A stretch of 64,000 bases of DNA, from NCBI RefSeq assembly GCF_003952505.1, contig NZ_CP034450.1:930001-994000 (forward strand). Direction: 5' to 3'. This DNA comes from Mesorhizobium sp. M4B.F.Ca.ET.058.02.1.1. GTDB lineage: Bacteria; Pseudomonadota; Alphaproteobacteria; Rhizobiales; Rhizobiaceae. The notes under the pieces are model-generated. The model saw nothing but the letters and a program-made list of their open reading frames with translations. It made no database searches and was not told where the DNA came from. Within the stretch, counting starts at the first letter, position 1, and every line of letters begins with the position of its first letter. Position numbers and translations under genes: made by a program. Shown here piece by piece: positions 44,057 through 55,598 of this stretch.

Positions 44057-44107
44057 TTTGGTGAGCGCGATGGGATTCGAACCCATGACCTACTGATTAA
44101 AAGTCAG
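44057..44107. repeat. attR: 51-bp direct repeat inside tRNA-Lys
   Basis: Identical to 26813-26863. It forms the 3' half of the intact tRNA-Lys gene, showing that the element brought a replacement 3' end. Confidence 0.92.
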
Positions 44108-44134
44108 TTGCTCTACCGGCTGAGCTACGCGCTC
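44059..44134 (-). tRNA. tRNA-Lys(UUU)
   Basis: Seventy-six bases including the encoded CCA. On the minus strand the acceptor stem pairs GAGCGCG with CGCGCTC, the D-arm reads AGCTCAGCCGGTAGAGC, the anticodon loop is CTTTTAA with anticodon TTT between ACTGA and TCAGT, and the T-loop is GTTCGAATC. It is the integration target of the adjacent element and its 3' half is regenerated by attR. Confidence 0.97.
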
Positions 44135-44429
44135 CCGCGGGCTCGAATAAGGCCGCCCTCGAAATTGCGCGGAACATAGGGAGAGTGCCTCGACGGGTCA
44201 ACCGGAAAAACATGGCCTCCAGGCTGGATTTTCGCTGTGTTCGGCGCGGCATTGTGGCCATGCGGGCATGCGCGGCATAGCGCATGAGAGGGCGAAGGGC
44301 TTGCCTCCGTAAAACGCCACCACCGTCAAGGCGCATTCTGCAATCTGAACGGGAACCTGGGAACAATTGCCTATGTCGCCCGTTTTTTCGGACACAAGGG
44401 ACGTCAACAACCCTTCGAGGAGAAGAGCG

Positions 44430-44885
44430 ATGAACAGGATCGCATCCAGCCTGCTGGCGGCCGCGCTGTCGGCGTCTTTCGTGGCGGCGGACATTGTGCC
44501 AGTCAATGCCCAGCCAAATTATGTACCGCTGGGCCAGGGGCTGTCTTCGGACGTCCAGACCGTGCAGTACCGGGACTGGAGGAGACACCGCGCGCTCAAT
44601 CGCGAATTCTCGCGCCGGGACGGTGTCGTGTACTGGAATGGCCATCGCGGTTATCGCGAATATCGTCGCGGCTATCGCCGTCACGGCGACTTCTGGTTCC
44701 CGCTGGCGGCCTTCGCCACGGGCGCGTTGATTACCGGTGCCATCATCAACAACCAGAACCGTGTCTATCGCGGTGGCGATGCCCATGTCCAATGGTGCTA
44801 CGACCGCTACCGCTCCTACCGCGCCTGGGACAACACGTTCCAGCCGTACAACGGCCCGCGTCAGCAGTGCTATTCGCCCTACTGA
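44430..44885 (+). CDS. BA14K-like exported protein
   Basis: A 151-aa protein with a signal peptide (NRIASSLLAAALSASFVAAD) and a C-terminal motif HVQWCYDRYRSYRAWDNTFQPYNGPRQQCYSPY in pieces, the hallmark of the Brucella BA14K antigen family (C..RYRSYD..T..Y.G....C). Before it a weak transmembrane segment FWFPLAAFATGALITGAII is present, preceded by Arg/Tyr-rich sequence. ATG 44430 follows GAGGAGAAG. The family has a lectin-like reputation in Brucella; function here is unknown. Confidence 0.88.
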   Translation: MNRIASSLLAAALSASFVAADIVPVNAQPNYVPLGQGLSSDVQTVQYRDWRRHRALNREFSRRDGVVYWNGHRGYREYRRGYRRHGDFWFPLAAFATGALITGAIINNQNRVYRGGDAHVQWCYDRYRSYRAWDNTFQPYNGPRQQCYSPY

Positions 44886-44977
44886 CCTGATCATCGGAAC
44901 ACGGGAGGCTGCGGAGGCCCGTGCCGGCAACGGCACGGGCCTTTCGCGACATCCCGGTCAAGGAAGCGATCCGCGGA

Positions 44978-45454
44978 TCAACTGGCCCAGCCGATGGTCT
45001 TGAAGATCAGATACAGGCCTCCGCCTTCACCGCGTGGGGAGCGGTAAGCGCCGAGTGCATCGCAGATGCGAACCATTGCCCCGCTCAGCCCCCAGCCGAG
45101 CGCCTCCAGGTCATTGTTCGTGTCGAGCACATAGGCCTGAGCCAGCTCATCAATGCCTTTTTCCTCGCCGAAGGACCGAACCCGCTTGGCGTCTTCGAGG
45201 AGTTCGCCAGGCAGGTTTGAATTTGCCCAGGCCCACAGCCAGTTGTCAGCTTTGGCGCTCGTACTGCCCGCAATCTGGATCTCGGCGACGACCTTGATAA
45301 CGCCTTGCTCCGAGAACAGGAGCTTTCGTGCCTTCAGATCGTAGTCGTAGCGCGGCCAGCTGCCGAGGCGGAAATCCTTCTGCAGGCGGTCGTTCTTGGC
45401 TTTCAGCTGATCGAAAGCCTCTTCGCGCCAGCCAGTATACCAATCTGGATTCAT
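44978..45454 (-). CDS. DUF6882-like protein
   Basis: A 158-aa soluble protein with RYDYDLKARKLLFSEQG, a Trp-rich core NWLWAWANSNLPGELLEDAKRVRSFGEE and a C-terminal YLIFKTIGWAS. The WLWAWAN.N.P motif is characteristic of DUF6882, a family from polymorphic-toxin immunity-like contexts. No toxin gene is adjacent. It lies 33 bases before glpK in the same direction as glpK. Confidence 0.7.
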   Translation of the reverse strand: MNPDWYTGWREEAFDQLKAKNDRLQKDFRLGSWPRYDYDLKARKLLFSEQGVIKVVAEIQIAGSTSAKADNWLWAWANSNLPGELLEDAKRVRSFGEEKGIDELAQAYVLDTNNDLEALGWGLSGAMVRICDALGAYRSPRGEGGGLYLIFKTIGWAS

Positions 45455-45486
45455 TCACCCCTCACCCAGCCGATCTCGCTGCCGAT

Positions 45487-46980
45487 TTATGGCACGCTCA
45501 GCGTCCTGCGCACAGCGTCACGCCAGCCCGCCAGCTTGGCGGTGCGGGCCGCAGTGTCCATCTCCGGCTTGAAGCGGCGGTCGAGCGCCCAGGTCTTGGC
45601 GAACTCCTTTGCCTTCGGCCACACACCCGCCTTCGAGCCGGCAAGCCAGGCAGCACCGAGCGCCGTCGTTTCCAGGATGGTCGGTCGGTCGACCGGCGCA
45701 TCGAGGATGTCGGCCAGCCGCTGCATCGTCCAGTCGGAAGCCACCATGCCGCCGTCGACCCGCAGCACGGTCTTGGCGGAAGCCCCCTTCCAGTCCTTGC
45801 GCATGGCGTCGAGCAGGTCGCAGGTCTGGTAGGCGACGGATTCCAATGCCGCGCGGGCAAACTCCGCCGGGCCTGAGTTGCGGGTCAGGCCGAAGATCGC
45901 GCCGCGCGCCTCGGCGTCCCAATGCGGCGCGCCGAGGCCGACGAAGGCCGGCACCAGATACACATTCTGCGCCGGATCGGCGGCTGCCGCGAGCGCGCCG
46001 CTCTGCTCGGCCTTGCCGATCACCTTGATGCCGTCGCGCAGCCATTGCACGGCGGCGCCGGCGATGAAGATCGAGCCTTCCAGCGCATAGGTGGTCTTGC
46101 CGTTCAGCCGGTAGGCGATTGTGGTGAGCAGCCGGTTCTTCGAGCGCACCAGATCGGCGCCGGTGTTGAGCAGCGCGAAGCAGCCGGTGCCGTAGGTCGA
46201 CTTCATCATGCCCGGCTCGAAACAGGCCTGGCCGATGGTCGCGGCGTGCTGGTCGCCGGCGACGCCGAGGATTTTTATCTCGGCGCCGAACAGGCCCTTC
46301 TCGGTGACTCCATAGTCATCGGCGCAGTCTTTCACTTGCGGCAGCATGGCGGCCGGGATGCGCAGGATCGACAGCAGCTCGTCGTCCCAGACATTCTTCT
46401 CGATGTTGTAGACCAGCGTGCGCGAGGCGTTGGTGGCGTCGGTGGCGTGCACCTTGCCGCCCGTGAGCCGCCAGATCAGGAAACTGTCGATGGTGCCGGC
46501 GAGCAGCTCGCCCTTTTCGGCGCGCTTCCTGGCGCCTTTCACCTTGTCCAGCATCCAGGCGATCTTGGTGCCGGAGAAATAGGGATCGAGCAGCAGGCCG
46601 GTTTTCTTGGTGAATGTCTTTTCCAGCCCCTGCTTCTTCAATTTCTGGCAGAGCGGCGCGGTCCGGCGATCCTGCCAGACGATGGCGTTGTGAATCGGCT
46701 TGCCGGTCGCCTTGTCCCAGATGACGACGGTCTCGCGCTGGTTGGTGATGCCGATCGCCGCCACGTCCGAAGCGTTGCGGCTGGCAGCCTTCAGCGCGGC
46801 CTTCACGGTCGCCACCACGCTTGCCCAGATCTCCTGCGGATCGTGCTCGACCCAGCCCGAGGCTGGATAATACTGGTTGAATTCCTGCTGGCCGGCGCCG
46901 GCTACCTTCATCTGGTCGTCGAACAGGATAGCCCTGCTCGATGTCGTCCCCTGGTCGATGGCAAGCACAAAGCCGCTCAT
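45487..46980 (-). CDS. glpK: Glycerol kinase
   Basis: Phosphorylates glycerol to glycerol 3-phosphate. The 497-aa FGGY kinase starts [20 protein letters not shown] (ATP loop) and shows [37 protein letters not shown] and [18 protein letters not shown] 46980 was chosen over 47001. It is the last gene of the glpR-D-S-T-P-Q-U-V-K locus, separated from glpV by a GC hairpin that may lower its expression. Confidence 0.97.
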   Translation of the reverse strand: MSGFVLAIDQGTTSSRAILFDDQMKVAGAGQQEFNQYYPASGWVEHDPQEIWASVVATVKAALKAASRNASDVAAIGITNQRETVVIWDKATGKPIHNAIVWQDRRTAPLCQKLKKQGLEKTFTKKTGLLLDPYFSGTKIAWMLDKVKGARKRAEKGELLAGTIDSFLIWRLTGGKVHATDATNASRTLVYNIEKNVWDDELLSILRIPAAMLPQVKDCADDYGVTEKGLFGAEIKILGVAGDQHAATIGQACFEPGMMKSTYGTGCFALLNTGADLVRSKNRLLTTIAYRLNGKTTYALEGSIFIAGAAVQWLRDGIKVIGKAEQSGALAAAADPAQNVYLVPAFVGLGAPHWDAEARGAIFGLTRNSGPAEFARAALESVAYQTCDLLDAMRKDWKGASAKTVLRVDGGMVASDWTMQRLADILDAPVDRPTILETTALGAAWLAGSKAGVWPKAKEFAKTWALDRRFKPEMDTAARTAKLAGWRDAVRRTLSVP

Positions 46981-47007
46981 TTCCGCTCCTCCGCTCTTCA
47001 TGCAACA

Positions 47008-47033
47008 GGGGAGACGGCAAAAGCCGCCTCCCC
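47008..47033 (-). promoter_or_regulatory. Intercistronic GC hairpin between glpV and glpK
   Basis: GGGGAGACGGC-AAAA-GCCGCCTCCCC is an 11-bp stem with one mismatch and no long T run. Such hairpins after binding-protein genes usually stabilise the upstream mRNA, giving more binding protein than downstream product. Confidence 0.6.
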
Positions 47034-47074
47034 CGCAGGATCCATGCGGGCGCTGACGCCCGCATCAGGCAGTC

Positions 47075-48802
47075 TTACTTCTGCCAGCTCTTCACGAGCT
47101 CGTCGTAGTTGATGGTGATCGGCTTTTCCTTCTCGTTCTCGATCTTGAGCTGAGGCGCGAGATTGCCCTTCTTGACCGCGTCCGCGTTCCAGTAGGCGAG
47201 GTCATGCTCTTCGGCCATCTTCGGGCCGATATCGCCCTGGACGCCCGACTTCTCGATGCGGCTCATGACCTTTTCCTGCTCGGCGCAGAGCGAGTCCATC
47301 GCTTCCTGCGCGGTCTTGGCGCCGGACGAGGCATCGCCGATCGCCTGCCACCAGAGCTGAGCCAGCTTCGGATAGTCAGGCACGTTGGTGCCGGTCGGCG
47401 ACCACTGGATGCGAGCCGGCGAGCGGTAGAACTCGATCAGGCCGCCGAGCTTCGGAGCACGCTCGGTGAAGCTCTTGTCGTGGATCGTGCTCTCGCGGAT
47501 GAAGGTCAGGCCGACATGGCTCTTCTTCACGTCGACGGTCTTCGAAGTGACGAACTGCGCGTAGAGCCAGGCGGCCTTGGCGCGGTCGGTCGGCGTCGAC
47601 TTCATCAGCGTCCAGGAACCCACGTCCTGATAGCCGAGCTTCATGCCGTCCTTCCAGTAGACGCCGTGCGGCGACGGCGCCATGCGCCACTTAGGCGTGC
47701 CGTCGTCGTTCATCACCGCCTTGGCGCCGGCGTCGACCATCGAAGCAGTGAAGGCGGTGTACCAGAAGATCTGCTGGGCGACCGCACCCTGCGCCGGCAC
47801 CGGGCCGGATTCGGAGAAGGTCATGCCCTGCGCTTCGGCCGGAGCGTAAGCCTTCAGCCAGTCGAGATACTTCTGGATCGAATACACCGAGGCCGGGCCG
47901 TTGGTGTCGCCGCCGCGCGCCGTGCAGGAGCCGACAGGACGCGAGTTCTCGTCGACCTTGATGCCCCATTCGTCGACCGGCAGGCCGTTCGGGATACCCT
48001 TGTCGCCATTGCCGGCCATGGACAGCCAGGCATCGGTGAACCGCCAGCCGAGCGACGGGTCCTTCTTGCCGTAGTCCATGTGGCCATAGACCTTCTTGCC
48101 GTCGATCTCGCGGCCGGTGAAGAACTCGGCGATGTCCTCATAGGCCGACCAGTTGACCGGCACGCCGAGGTCGTAGCCGTACTTGGCCTTGAAGTCGGCC
48201 TTGTTCTTCTCGTCGTTGAACCAGTCGTAGCGGAACCAGTAGAGGTTGGCGAACTGCTGGTCGGGAAGCTGGTAGAGTTTCTTGTCCGGCGCCGTGGTGA
48301 AGGAGGTGCCGATGAAGTCCTTGAGGTCGAGGTTCGGATTGGTGACGTCCTTGCCGTCGCCCGCCATCCAGTCGGTCAGGTTGCGCACCTGCTGGTAGCG
48401 CCAGTGCGTGCCGATGAGGTCGGAGTCGTTGACCCAGCCGTCATAGAGGTTCTGGCCGGTCTGCATCTGGGTCTGGATCTTCTCGACGACGTCGCCTTCC
48501 TGGATCGTGTCGTGCGTGACCTTGATGCCGGTGATGGCGGAGAAGGCCGGCGCCAGCACCTGCGATTCATAGGAATGGGTGGCGATGGTTTCCGAGACGA
48601 CCTTGATCTCCATGCCGGCAAACGGCTTGGCGGCGTCAATAAACCACTGCATCTCCTTTTCCTGGTCGGCGCGCGAAAGCGTCGACAGCGGGCCTATCTC
48701 CTTGTCCAGAAAGGCCTTCGCCTCATCCATCCCGGCGTAGGCATTGCCTGCCCCGAGCAATAGGACAAGGGCGGTCGTTGATGTTAAAAATTGCCGTCGC
48801 AT
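47075..48802 (-). CDS. glpV: Glycerol ABC transporter, substrate-binding protein
   Basis: Periplasmic solute-binding protein of 575 aa with signal peptide RRQFLTSTTALVLLLGAGNAYA. It is larger than typical sugar-binding proteins and contains MEIKVVSETIATHSYESQVLAPAFSAITGIKV in pieces and TIQEGDVVEKIQTQMQTG, the usual family 1 solute-binding core. Its place next to glpU, glpQ, glpP and glpK matches the rhizobial glpSTPQUV glycerol importer. Because glycerol is small and neutral, the substrate is assigned by context. Confidence 0.93.
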   Translation of the reverse strand: MRRQFLTSTTALVLLLGAGNAYAGMDEAKAFLDKEIGPLSTLSRADQEKEMQWFIDAAKPFAGMEIKVVSETIATHSYESQVLAPAFSAITGIKVTHDTIQEGDVVEKIQTQMQTGQNLYDGWVNDSDLIGTHWRYQQVRNLTDWMAGDGKDVTNPNLDLKDFIGTSFTTAPDKKLYQLPDQQFANLYWFRYDWFNDEKNKADFKAKYGYDLGVPVNWSAYEDIAEFFTGREIDGKKVYGHMDYGKKDPSLGWRFTDAWLSMAGNGDKGIPNGLPVDEWGIKVDENSRPVGSCTARGGDTNGPASVYSIQKYLDWLKAYAPAEAQGMTFSESGPVPAQGAVAQQIFWYTAFTASMVDAGAKAVMNDDGTPKWRMAPSPHGVYWKDGMKLGYQDVGSWTLMKSTPTDRAKAAWLYAQFVTSKTVDVKKSHVGLTFIRESTIHDKSFTERAPKLGGLIEFYRSPARIQWSPTGTNVPDYPKLAQLWWQAIGDASSGAKTAQEAMDSLCAEQEKVMSRIEKSGVQGDIGPKMAEEHDLAYWNADAVKKGNLAPQLKIENEKEKPITINYDELVKSWQK

Positions 48803-48877
48803 GTGTTTCCTCCAGTTTTGGTTTCAAGTGCGATCTGGAGCGGTCGCCGGCACGCGGCCGCTCCAACAGTTTCCCCT

Positions 48878-49171
48878 CTATACGTAGCGGAACACGCCGA
48901 TGGCGTAGACTACGGAGAGAGCGAGAGCCCACCACAGGTTGGGTCCAACCAGACCCAGCCAAGCGAGATGGATGAAGGCGCTGCCGAGCAGCGACAGGAA
49001 GAGACGGTCGCCGCGCGTCGTCTCGAAGCGGAGCACGCCGACGCGCGGATTGCCGCCCGGCGAGGCATATTCCCAGGCCGCCATGCCGCAAAGCAGCAGG
49101 AAGACGGTGCCGAAGAAAGCCGCCGTCGGCCAGGTCCACGCCATCCAGGAGAGGTCGAGGTTCATGGTCAT
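48878..49171 (-). CDS. glpU: GlpU, DUF2160 membrane protein of the glycerol transporter
   Basis: A small membrane protein of 97 aa with three helices (about 14-35, 57-75 and 78-95) and the DUF2160 opening LSWMAWTWPTAAFFG. It is found only with this type of glycerol importer and is probably an accessory subunit. The first ATG (49171) overlaps the glpQ stop by ATGA; a second ATG at 49165 has better spacing to GGGAGGG. Confidence 0.88.
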   Translation of the reverse strand: MTMNLDLSWMAWTWPTAAFFGTVFLLLCGMAAWEYASPGGNPRVGVLRFETTRGDRLFLSLLGSAFIHLAWLGLVGPNLWWALALSVVYAIGVFRYV

Positions 49172-50082
49172 ACCCTCCCCAGGGCAAAGCCCTTGGCGAT
49201 GTAGTTGCGGACAAACCAGATGACGAGCGCGCCGGGGATCAGCGTCAGCACGCCGGCGGCGGCGAGCAGTCCCCAGTCCATGCCGGCGGCCGAGACGGTG
49301 CGGGTCATGGTGGCGGCGATCGGCTTGGCGTCCGTGGTGGTCAGCGTGCGCGCGATCAACAATTCCACCCATGAGAACATGAAGCAGAAGAAGCAGGCGA
49401 CGCCGATGCCGCTGGCGATCAGCGGCATGAATATCTTCACGAAGAAGCGTGGGAACGAATAGCCGTCGATATAGGCCGTCTCGTCGATCTCCTTCGGCAC
49501 ACCGGACATAAAGCCTTCGAGGATCCACACCGCCAGCGGCACGTTGAACAGGCAGTGCGCCAGCGCCACCGCGATATGGGTGTCGATCAGGCCGAAGGCG
49601 GAATAGAGCTGGAAGAACGGCAGCGCGAACACCGCCGGCGGCGCCATGCGGTTGGTCAACAGCCAGAAGAACAGATGCTTGTCGCCGAGGAAGCGATAGC
49701 GCGAGAAGGCGTAAGCCGCCGGTAGCGCCACGGCGACCGAGATCACCATGTTCATCACCACATAGGTGATCGAGTTGATATAGCCCGAATACCAGGACGG
49801 GTCGCTGAAGATGGTGCGATAGTTGGCGAGCGTCGGCGCATGCGGATAGAGCGTCAGCGACGAGACGATCTCAGCATTGGTCTTGAAGCTCATGTTGATG
49901 AGCCAGTAGATCGGCAGCAGGATGACGATGATGTAGAGCGTCGGCACGATCCACCACCAGCGCGATTCCTCGCCGCGGCGCCGCATCAGGCGCGCCACCT
50001 CGTCCTGCGACAGGGCGCTGCTCAGCCCTTCCGAAACCGCCGTCTCGCTCACTCTGTTCGCTCTTTCGTTAACGCCGGTCAT
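49168..50082 (-). CDS. glpQ: Glycerol ABC transporter permease GlpQ
   Basis: A 304-aa inner-membrane permease with six helices and the cytoplasmic EAA loop PKEIDETAYIDGYSFPRFFVKIFMPL, which contacts the ATPases. It has a longer cytoplasmic N-terminus (residues 1-42) than usual. It is one base from glpP and overlaps glpU by four. Confidence 0.93.
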   Translation of the reverse strand: MTGVNERANRVSETAVSEGLSSALSQDEVARLMRRRGEESRWWWIVPTLYIIVILLPIYWLINMSFKTNAEIVSSLTLYPHAPTLANYRTIFSDPSWYSGYINSITYVVMNMVISVAVALPAAYAFSRYRFLGDKHLFFWLLTNRMAPPAVFALPFFQLYSAFGLIDTHIAVALAHCLFNVPLAVWILEGFMSGVPKEIDETAYIDGYSFPRFFVKIFMPLIASGIGVACFFCFMFSWVELLIARTLTTTDAKPIAATMTRTVSAAGMDWGLLAAAGVLTLIPGALVIWFVRNYIAKGFALGRV

Positions 50083-50083
50083 C

Positions 50084-50950
50084 TCAGCGCTCCGCGTCGT
50101 AGTTGGTCATCACGGTGTAGAAGACCCATGACAACAGCAGGATGATCAGGAAGTAGACCAGCGACATCGCCGCCGCCGGACCGAGGTCGAACTGGCCAAG
50201 CGCCGTCTTGACCAGGTCGATCGACAGGAACGTCGTCGAATTGCCGGGACCGCCGCCGGTGACGACGAAAGGCTCGGTGTAGATCATGAAACTATCCATG
50301 AAGCGCAGCAGCACTGCGATCAAAAGCACGCGCTGCATCTTCGGCAGCTGGATGTAGCGGAACACCGCCCAGCGCGAGGCGCCGTCGATCTTGGCCGCCT
50401 GGTAGAAGGCATCCGGGATCGAGACCAGGCCGGCATAGCAAAGCAGCACGACGAGGCTGGTCCAGTGCCAGACGTCCATTATGATGACGGTGACCCACGC
50501 GTCGATCGGATCCTGGACATAGTTGTAGTCGATGCCGAGCGCATTGACGTAGTAGCCGAGCAGGCCGATGTCGTTGCGGCCGAAGACCTGCCAGATCGTG
50601 CCGACGACATTCCATGGGATCAGCAGCGGCAGCGCCATCAACACCAGGCAGACCGGCACGCCCCAGCCCTTCTTCGGCATGTTGAGCGCGATGAAGATGC
50701 CGAGCGGCACCTCGATGATGAGGATGATGAAGGAGAAGATCAGGTTGCGGACCATCGCTTCCCAGAAGCGGTCGGAGGACAAGAGCTCCTCGAACCACTC
50801 CGTGCCGGCCCAGAAGAAGACGTTGTTGCCGAACGTGTCCTGCACCGAATAGTTGACGACGGTCATCAGCGGGATGACGGCCGAGAACGCCACCAGCACC
50901 AGCACCGGCAGCACAAGGAACCAGGCCTTGTTGTTCCAGGTCTTTTCCAT
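50084..50950 (-). CDS. glpP: Glycerol ABC transporter permease GlpP
   Basis: A 288-aa permease with six helices. The EAA-type loop is SIPDAFYQAAKIDGASRWAVFRYIQLPKM in pieces. It pairs with GlpQ as the heterodimeric channel. Its start is adjacent to the glpT stop with no gap, so all six transporter genes are one operon. Confidence 0.93.
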   Translation of the reverse strand: MEKTWNNKAWFLVLPVLVLVAFSAVIPLMTVVNYSVQDTFGNNVFFWAGTEWFEELLSSDRFWEAMVRNLIFSFIILIIEVPLGIFIALNMPKKGWGVPVCLVLMALPLLIPWNVVGTIWQVFGRNDIGLLGYYVNALGIDYNYVQDPIDAWVTVIIMDVWHWTSLVVLLCYAGLVSIPDAFYQAAKIDGASRWAVFRYIQLPKMQRVLLIAVLLRFMDSFMIYTEPFVVTGGGPGNSTTFLSIDLVKTALGQFDLGPAAAMSLVYFLIILLLSWVFYTVMTNYDAER

Positions 50951-52033
<1,083 letters not shown>

Positions 52034-52043
52034 CGCTTCCTCC

Positions 52044-53126
<1,083 letters not shown>

Positions 53127-53164
53127 GATGCCTCCTCCCCGGCTCTGTGCATCACACGGCCATC

Positions 53165-54691
53165 CTATTCGGCCGCCGCGACATGGCGGCGACTTATTCC
53201 ACGCATGAATTCGTCGAGCGTCGCGGCCTGCTCGCGACTGAGATGCAGGCCACGCTTGGTCCGGCGCCACAATACATCCTCAGCGGTCAGCGCCCATTCG
53301 TTTTCGACGAGGTAGCGAACCTCGGCTTCGTAGAGATCAGCGCCGAAGTTGCGGCCGAGATCGGCATTCGACTTGGCGAGCCCCAGCACGGCCTGCGCCA
53401 GCGTGCCGTAGAGCCGGGTCAACCGACGCGCCAGGCGCTGATCGAGGAACGGATAGGCGCTCTTCAGTTTCGCCACTTGCGCCTCGAAGCCGGTGGGCGG
53501 GAAATTGCCGCCCGGCAGCGGCGCGTTCGATGTCCAGGGCTTTCCGCGCTTGCCGAGGAAGCTTTCGATCTTTTCCAGCATCGATTCCGACAGCCGGCGA
53601 TAGGTGGTGATCTTGCCGCCGAAGGCGTTGATGATCGGCGCGGACCCCTCGCCGCCATCGGTTTTCAGAACATAGTCGCGGGTCGCTTCCTGCGCCCTAG
53701 AGGCGCCGTCGTCATAAAGCGGGCGCACGGCCGAATAGGTCCAGACGATGTCGGAACGCTTGACCGGTTGCGCGAAATACTCGCTTGCCGCGGCGCAGAG
53801 ATAGTCAATCTCGGTGTCGCTGATCTTCACATCATGCGGATCGCCCGGATAGTCGCGGTCGGTGGTGCCGATCAGCGTGAACTCTTCCTCATAGGGAATG
53901 GCGAAGATGATGCGGCCATCCTTGTTCTGGAAGAAATAGGCGCGCGGATCATCGAACTTCTTGGCGATGACGATGTGGCTGCCTTGCACGAGGCGGACAT
54001 TGTGGACGTCATTCTGGCCGACCGTCGCCGAAAGCACGTGATCGACCCAGGGGCCGGCGGCGTTGACCAGAAGCCTGGCCTTGACTTCCTCGGTGTCACC
54101 GGTCCTCAGCTCCTCGAGCCGGATTGCCCAGAGGTCGCCTTCGCGACGCGCGCCGACGACCTTGGTGCGGGTGCGGATGATCGCGCCGCGGTCGGCGGCG
54201 TCGCGAGCATTCAGCGCCACCAGGCGGGCATCGTTGACCCAGCCGTCGGAATATTCGAAGGCCTTGCGAAACAGCGGCTTCAGGGGCTTGCCGGCCGGAT
54301 CCGTCCCCATGTCCAGCGTCTTCGTCGCCGGCAGCAGTTTGCGCCCGCCAATATGGTCGTAGAGGAAAAGGCCGAGCCGGATCAGCCAGGCCGGCCGCAG
54401 GCCCTTGGCGTAAGGCAACACGAAACGCATCGGCCAGATTATGTGCGGCGCGTTCTTCCACAGAACCTCGCGCTCCATCAGCGCTTCGCGTACCAGGCGG
54501 AATTCGTAGAACTCAAGATAGCGCAAGCCGCCATGGATCAGCTTGGTCGAGCCGGACGAGGTGCCGCTGGCCAGATCGCTCATCTCGGCGAGAAAAACCG
54601 AGAAGCCGCGACCAACCGCGTCGCGGGCGATGCCGCAGCCGTTGATGCCGCCGCCAATGACAAAAATGTCATGGATCGGTGATGCGTCCAA
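53165..54691 (-). CDS. glpD: Aerobic glycerol-3-phosphate dehydrogenase
   Basis: Membrane-associated FAD enzyme that oxidises glycerol 3-phosphate to dihydroxyacetone phosphate, passing electrons to quinone. The 508-aa protein has the Rossmann motif DIFVIGGGINGCGIARDA, SGTSSGSTKLIHGGLRYLE, and the C-terminal helix-rich domain ending with LSREQAATL. It is between glpR and glpS, all on the minus strand. Confidence 0.97.
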   Translation of the reverse strand: MDASPIHDIFVIGGGINGCGIARDAVGRGFSVFLAEMSDLASGTSSGSTKLIHGGLRYLEFYEFRLVREALMEREVLWKNAPHIIWPMRFVLPYAKGLRPAWLIRLGLFLYDHIGGRKLLPATKTLDMGTDPAGKPLKPLFRKAFEYSDGWVNDARLVALNARDAADRGAIIRTRTKVVGARREGDLWAIRLEELRTGDTEEVKARLLVNAAGPWVDHVLSATVGQNDVHNVRLVQGSHIVIAKKFDDPRAYFFQNKDGRIIFAIPYEEEFTLIGTTDRDYPGDPHDVKISDTEIDYLCAAASEYFAQPVKRSDIVWTYSAVRPLYDDGASRAQEATRDYVLKTDGGEGSAPIINAFGGKITTYRRLSESMLEKIESFLGKRGKPWTSNAPLPGGNFPPTGFEAQVAKLKSAYPFLDQRLARRLTRLYGTLAQAVLGLAKSNADLGRNFGADLYEAEVRYLVENEWALTAEDVLWRRTKRGLHLSREQAATLDEFMRGISRRHVAAAE

Positions 54692-54730
54692 GAAATCCTC
54701 CAGCGATTTCGCATTGCAGCATTTTTGGTC

Positions 54731-54785
54731 TTTTGCGAAACCGTTACGGAATTAATTCGAAATACGAACGAATGTCAAACGAAAT
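54731..54785 (-). promoter_or_regulatory. CGAA-repeat region before glpD (candidate GlpR operators)
   Basis: TTTTGCGAAA (54731-54740), the palindrome ATTCGAAAT with TTCGAA at 54756-54761, and CGAA at 54765, 54769 and 54780 crowd a 55-base stretch between glpR and glpD. DeoR-type regulators, including GlpR, bind TTCG/CGAA-containing repeats, so these are likely operators. Confidence 0.55.
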
Positions 54786-54818
54786 ATCACAGCGCCGTGA
54801 AAGCCACGTTAGCCGGCC

Positions 54819-55586
54819 CTAGCCGAGCGATGTTTCGATCAGCTGAACCTCTGCCTCCTCGCAGATCTTGCGCACCGAGGGGATGTCGCAACGATCGGTG
54901 ATGAAGGTGTTGACCTGCGACAGATGGCCGATGCGAACCGGCGCGGTGCGTTCGAACTTGGTCTGGTCGGAAACCAGGATGACGTGCCTGGCGTTGGCGA
55001 TGATGGCTTGCGCCACTTTCACCTCGCGAAAATCGAAATCGAGCAGCGCGCCATCATGGTCGATGGCCGAGGCGCCGATGACGGCGTAGTCGACCTTGAA
55101 CTGGCGGATGAAGTCGACGGCGGCCTCGCCGACGACGCCGCCGTCGGAGCCACGCACGACGCCGCCGGCAATCACCACCTCGATCGAAGGATAGACACGC
55201 ATCCTATTGGCAACATTGATATTATTGGTGATGACCATGAGGCCGTTGTGGTCCAGCAAGGCCTTGCTGACGGACTCGGTCGTGGTGCCGATGTTGATGA
55301 AGAGCGAGGCGTTGTCGGGGATCAGCCTGGCGGCGGCGCGGCCGATCGCCTCCTTCTCCTCGGCGGCGATCTTGCGGCGCGCCTCATACTCCATGTTCTC
55401 GATGCCGGAGGGGAACAGGGCGCCGCCATGGATGCGTGTGAGCAGGCGCTGGTCGCAGAGATCGTTGAGGTCCTTGCGGATGGTCTGCGGCGTCACGTTG
55501 AAATGCGTGGCCAGATCGTCCACCAGCACACGGCCATGATCCTGGGCCATCTGGACGATTTCAGCATGGCGCGGGGACAGAAACAT
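54819..55586 (-). CDS. glpR: GlpR, DeoR-family regulator of glycerol genes
   Basis: A 255-aa DeoR-family protein with an N-terminal HTH (LSPRHAEIVQMAQDHGRVLVDDLATHFNVTPQTIRKDLNDL in pieces) and a C-terminal sugar-phosphate sensor domain with INIGTTTESV, ITNNINVA and VVIAGGVVRGSDGGVVG. Glycerol 3-phosphate is the expected inducer. It is the first gene of the locus and has its own operator-like repeat upstream. Confidence 0.9.
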   Translation of the reverse strand: MFLSPRHAEIVQMAQDHGRVLVDDLATHFNVTPQTIRKDLNDLCDQRLLTRIHGGALFPSGIENMEYEARRKIAAEEKEAIGRAAARLIPDNASLFINIGTTTESVSKALLDHNGLMVITNNINVANRMRVYPSIEVVIAGGVVRGSDGGVVGEAAVDFIRQFKVDYAVIGASAIDHDGALLDFDFREVKVAQAIIANARHVILVSDQTKFERTAPVRIGHLSQVNTFITDRCDIPSVRKICEEAEVQLIETSLG

Positions 55587-55598
55587 CTAGTGCCTCCC

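Larger units (their letters stand above)
26813..44107. mobile_element. Integrated element in tRNA-Lys (about 17.3 kb)
   Basis: Bounded by a perfect 51-bp direct repeat of the 3' part of tRNA-Lys(UUU). The intact tRNA gene is at the right end, so the left copy is the displaced 3' end. A tyrosine integrase lies just inside the left end. The interior holds a prim-pol/helicase gene with an origin-like dyad, small regulators, a terminase-small-like HTH gene, and a cargo of nucleases and hypothetical genes. No capsid, tail, portal, relaxase or secretion gene was recognised. It fits a phage satellite or a mobilisable plasmid-like element. Confidence 0.88.

Noticed and set aside
47204..48763. 519-aa plus-strand frame
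   Set aside because: Antisense shadow of glpV.
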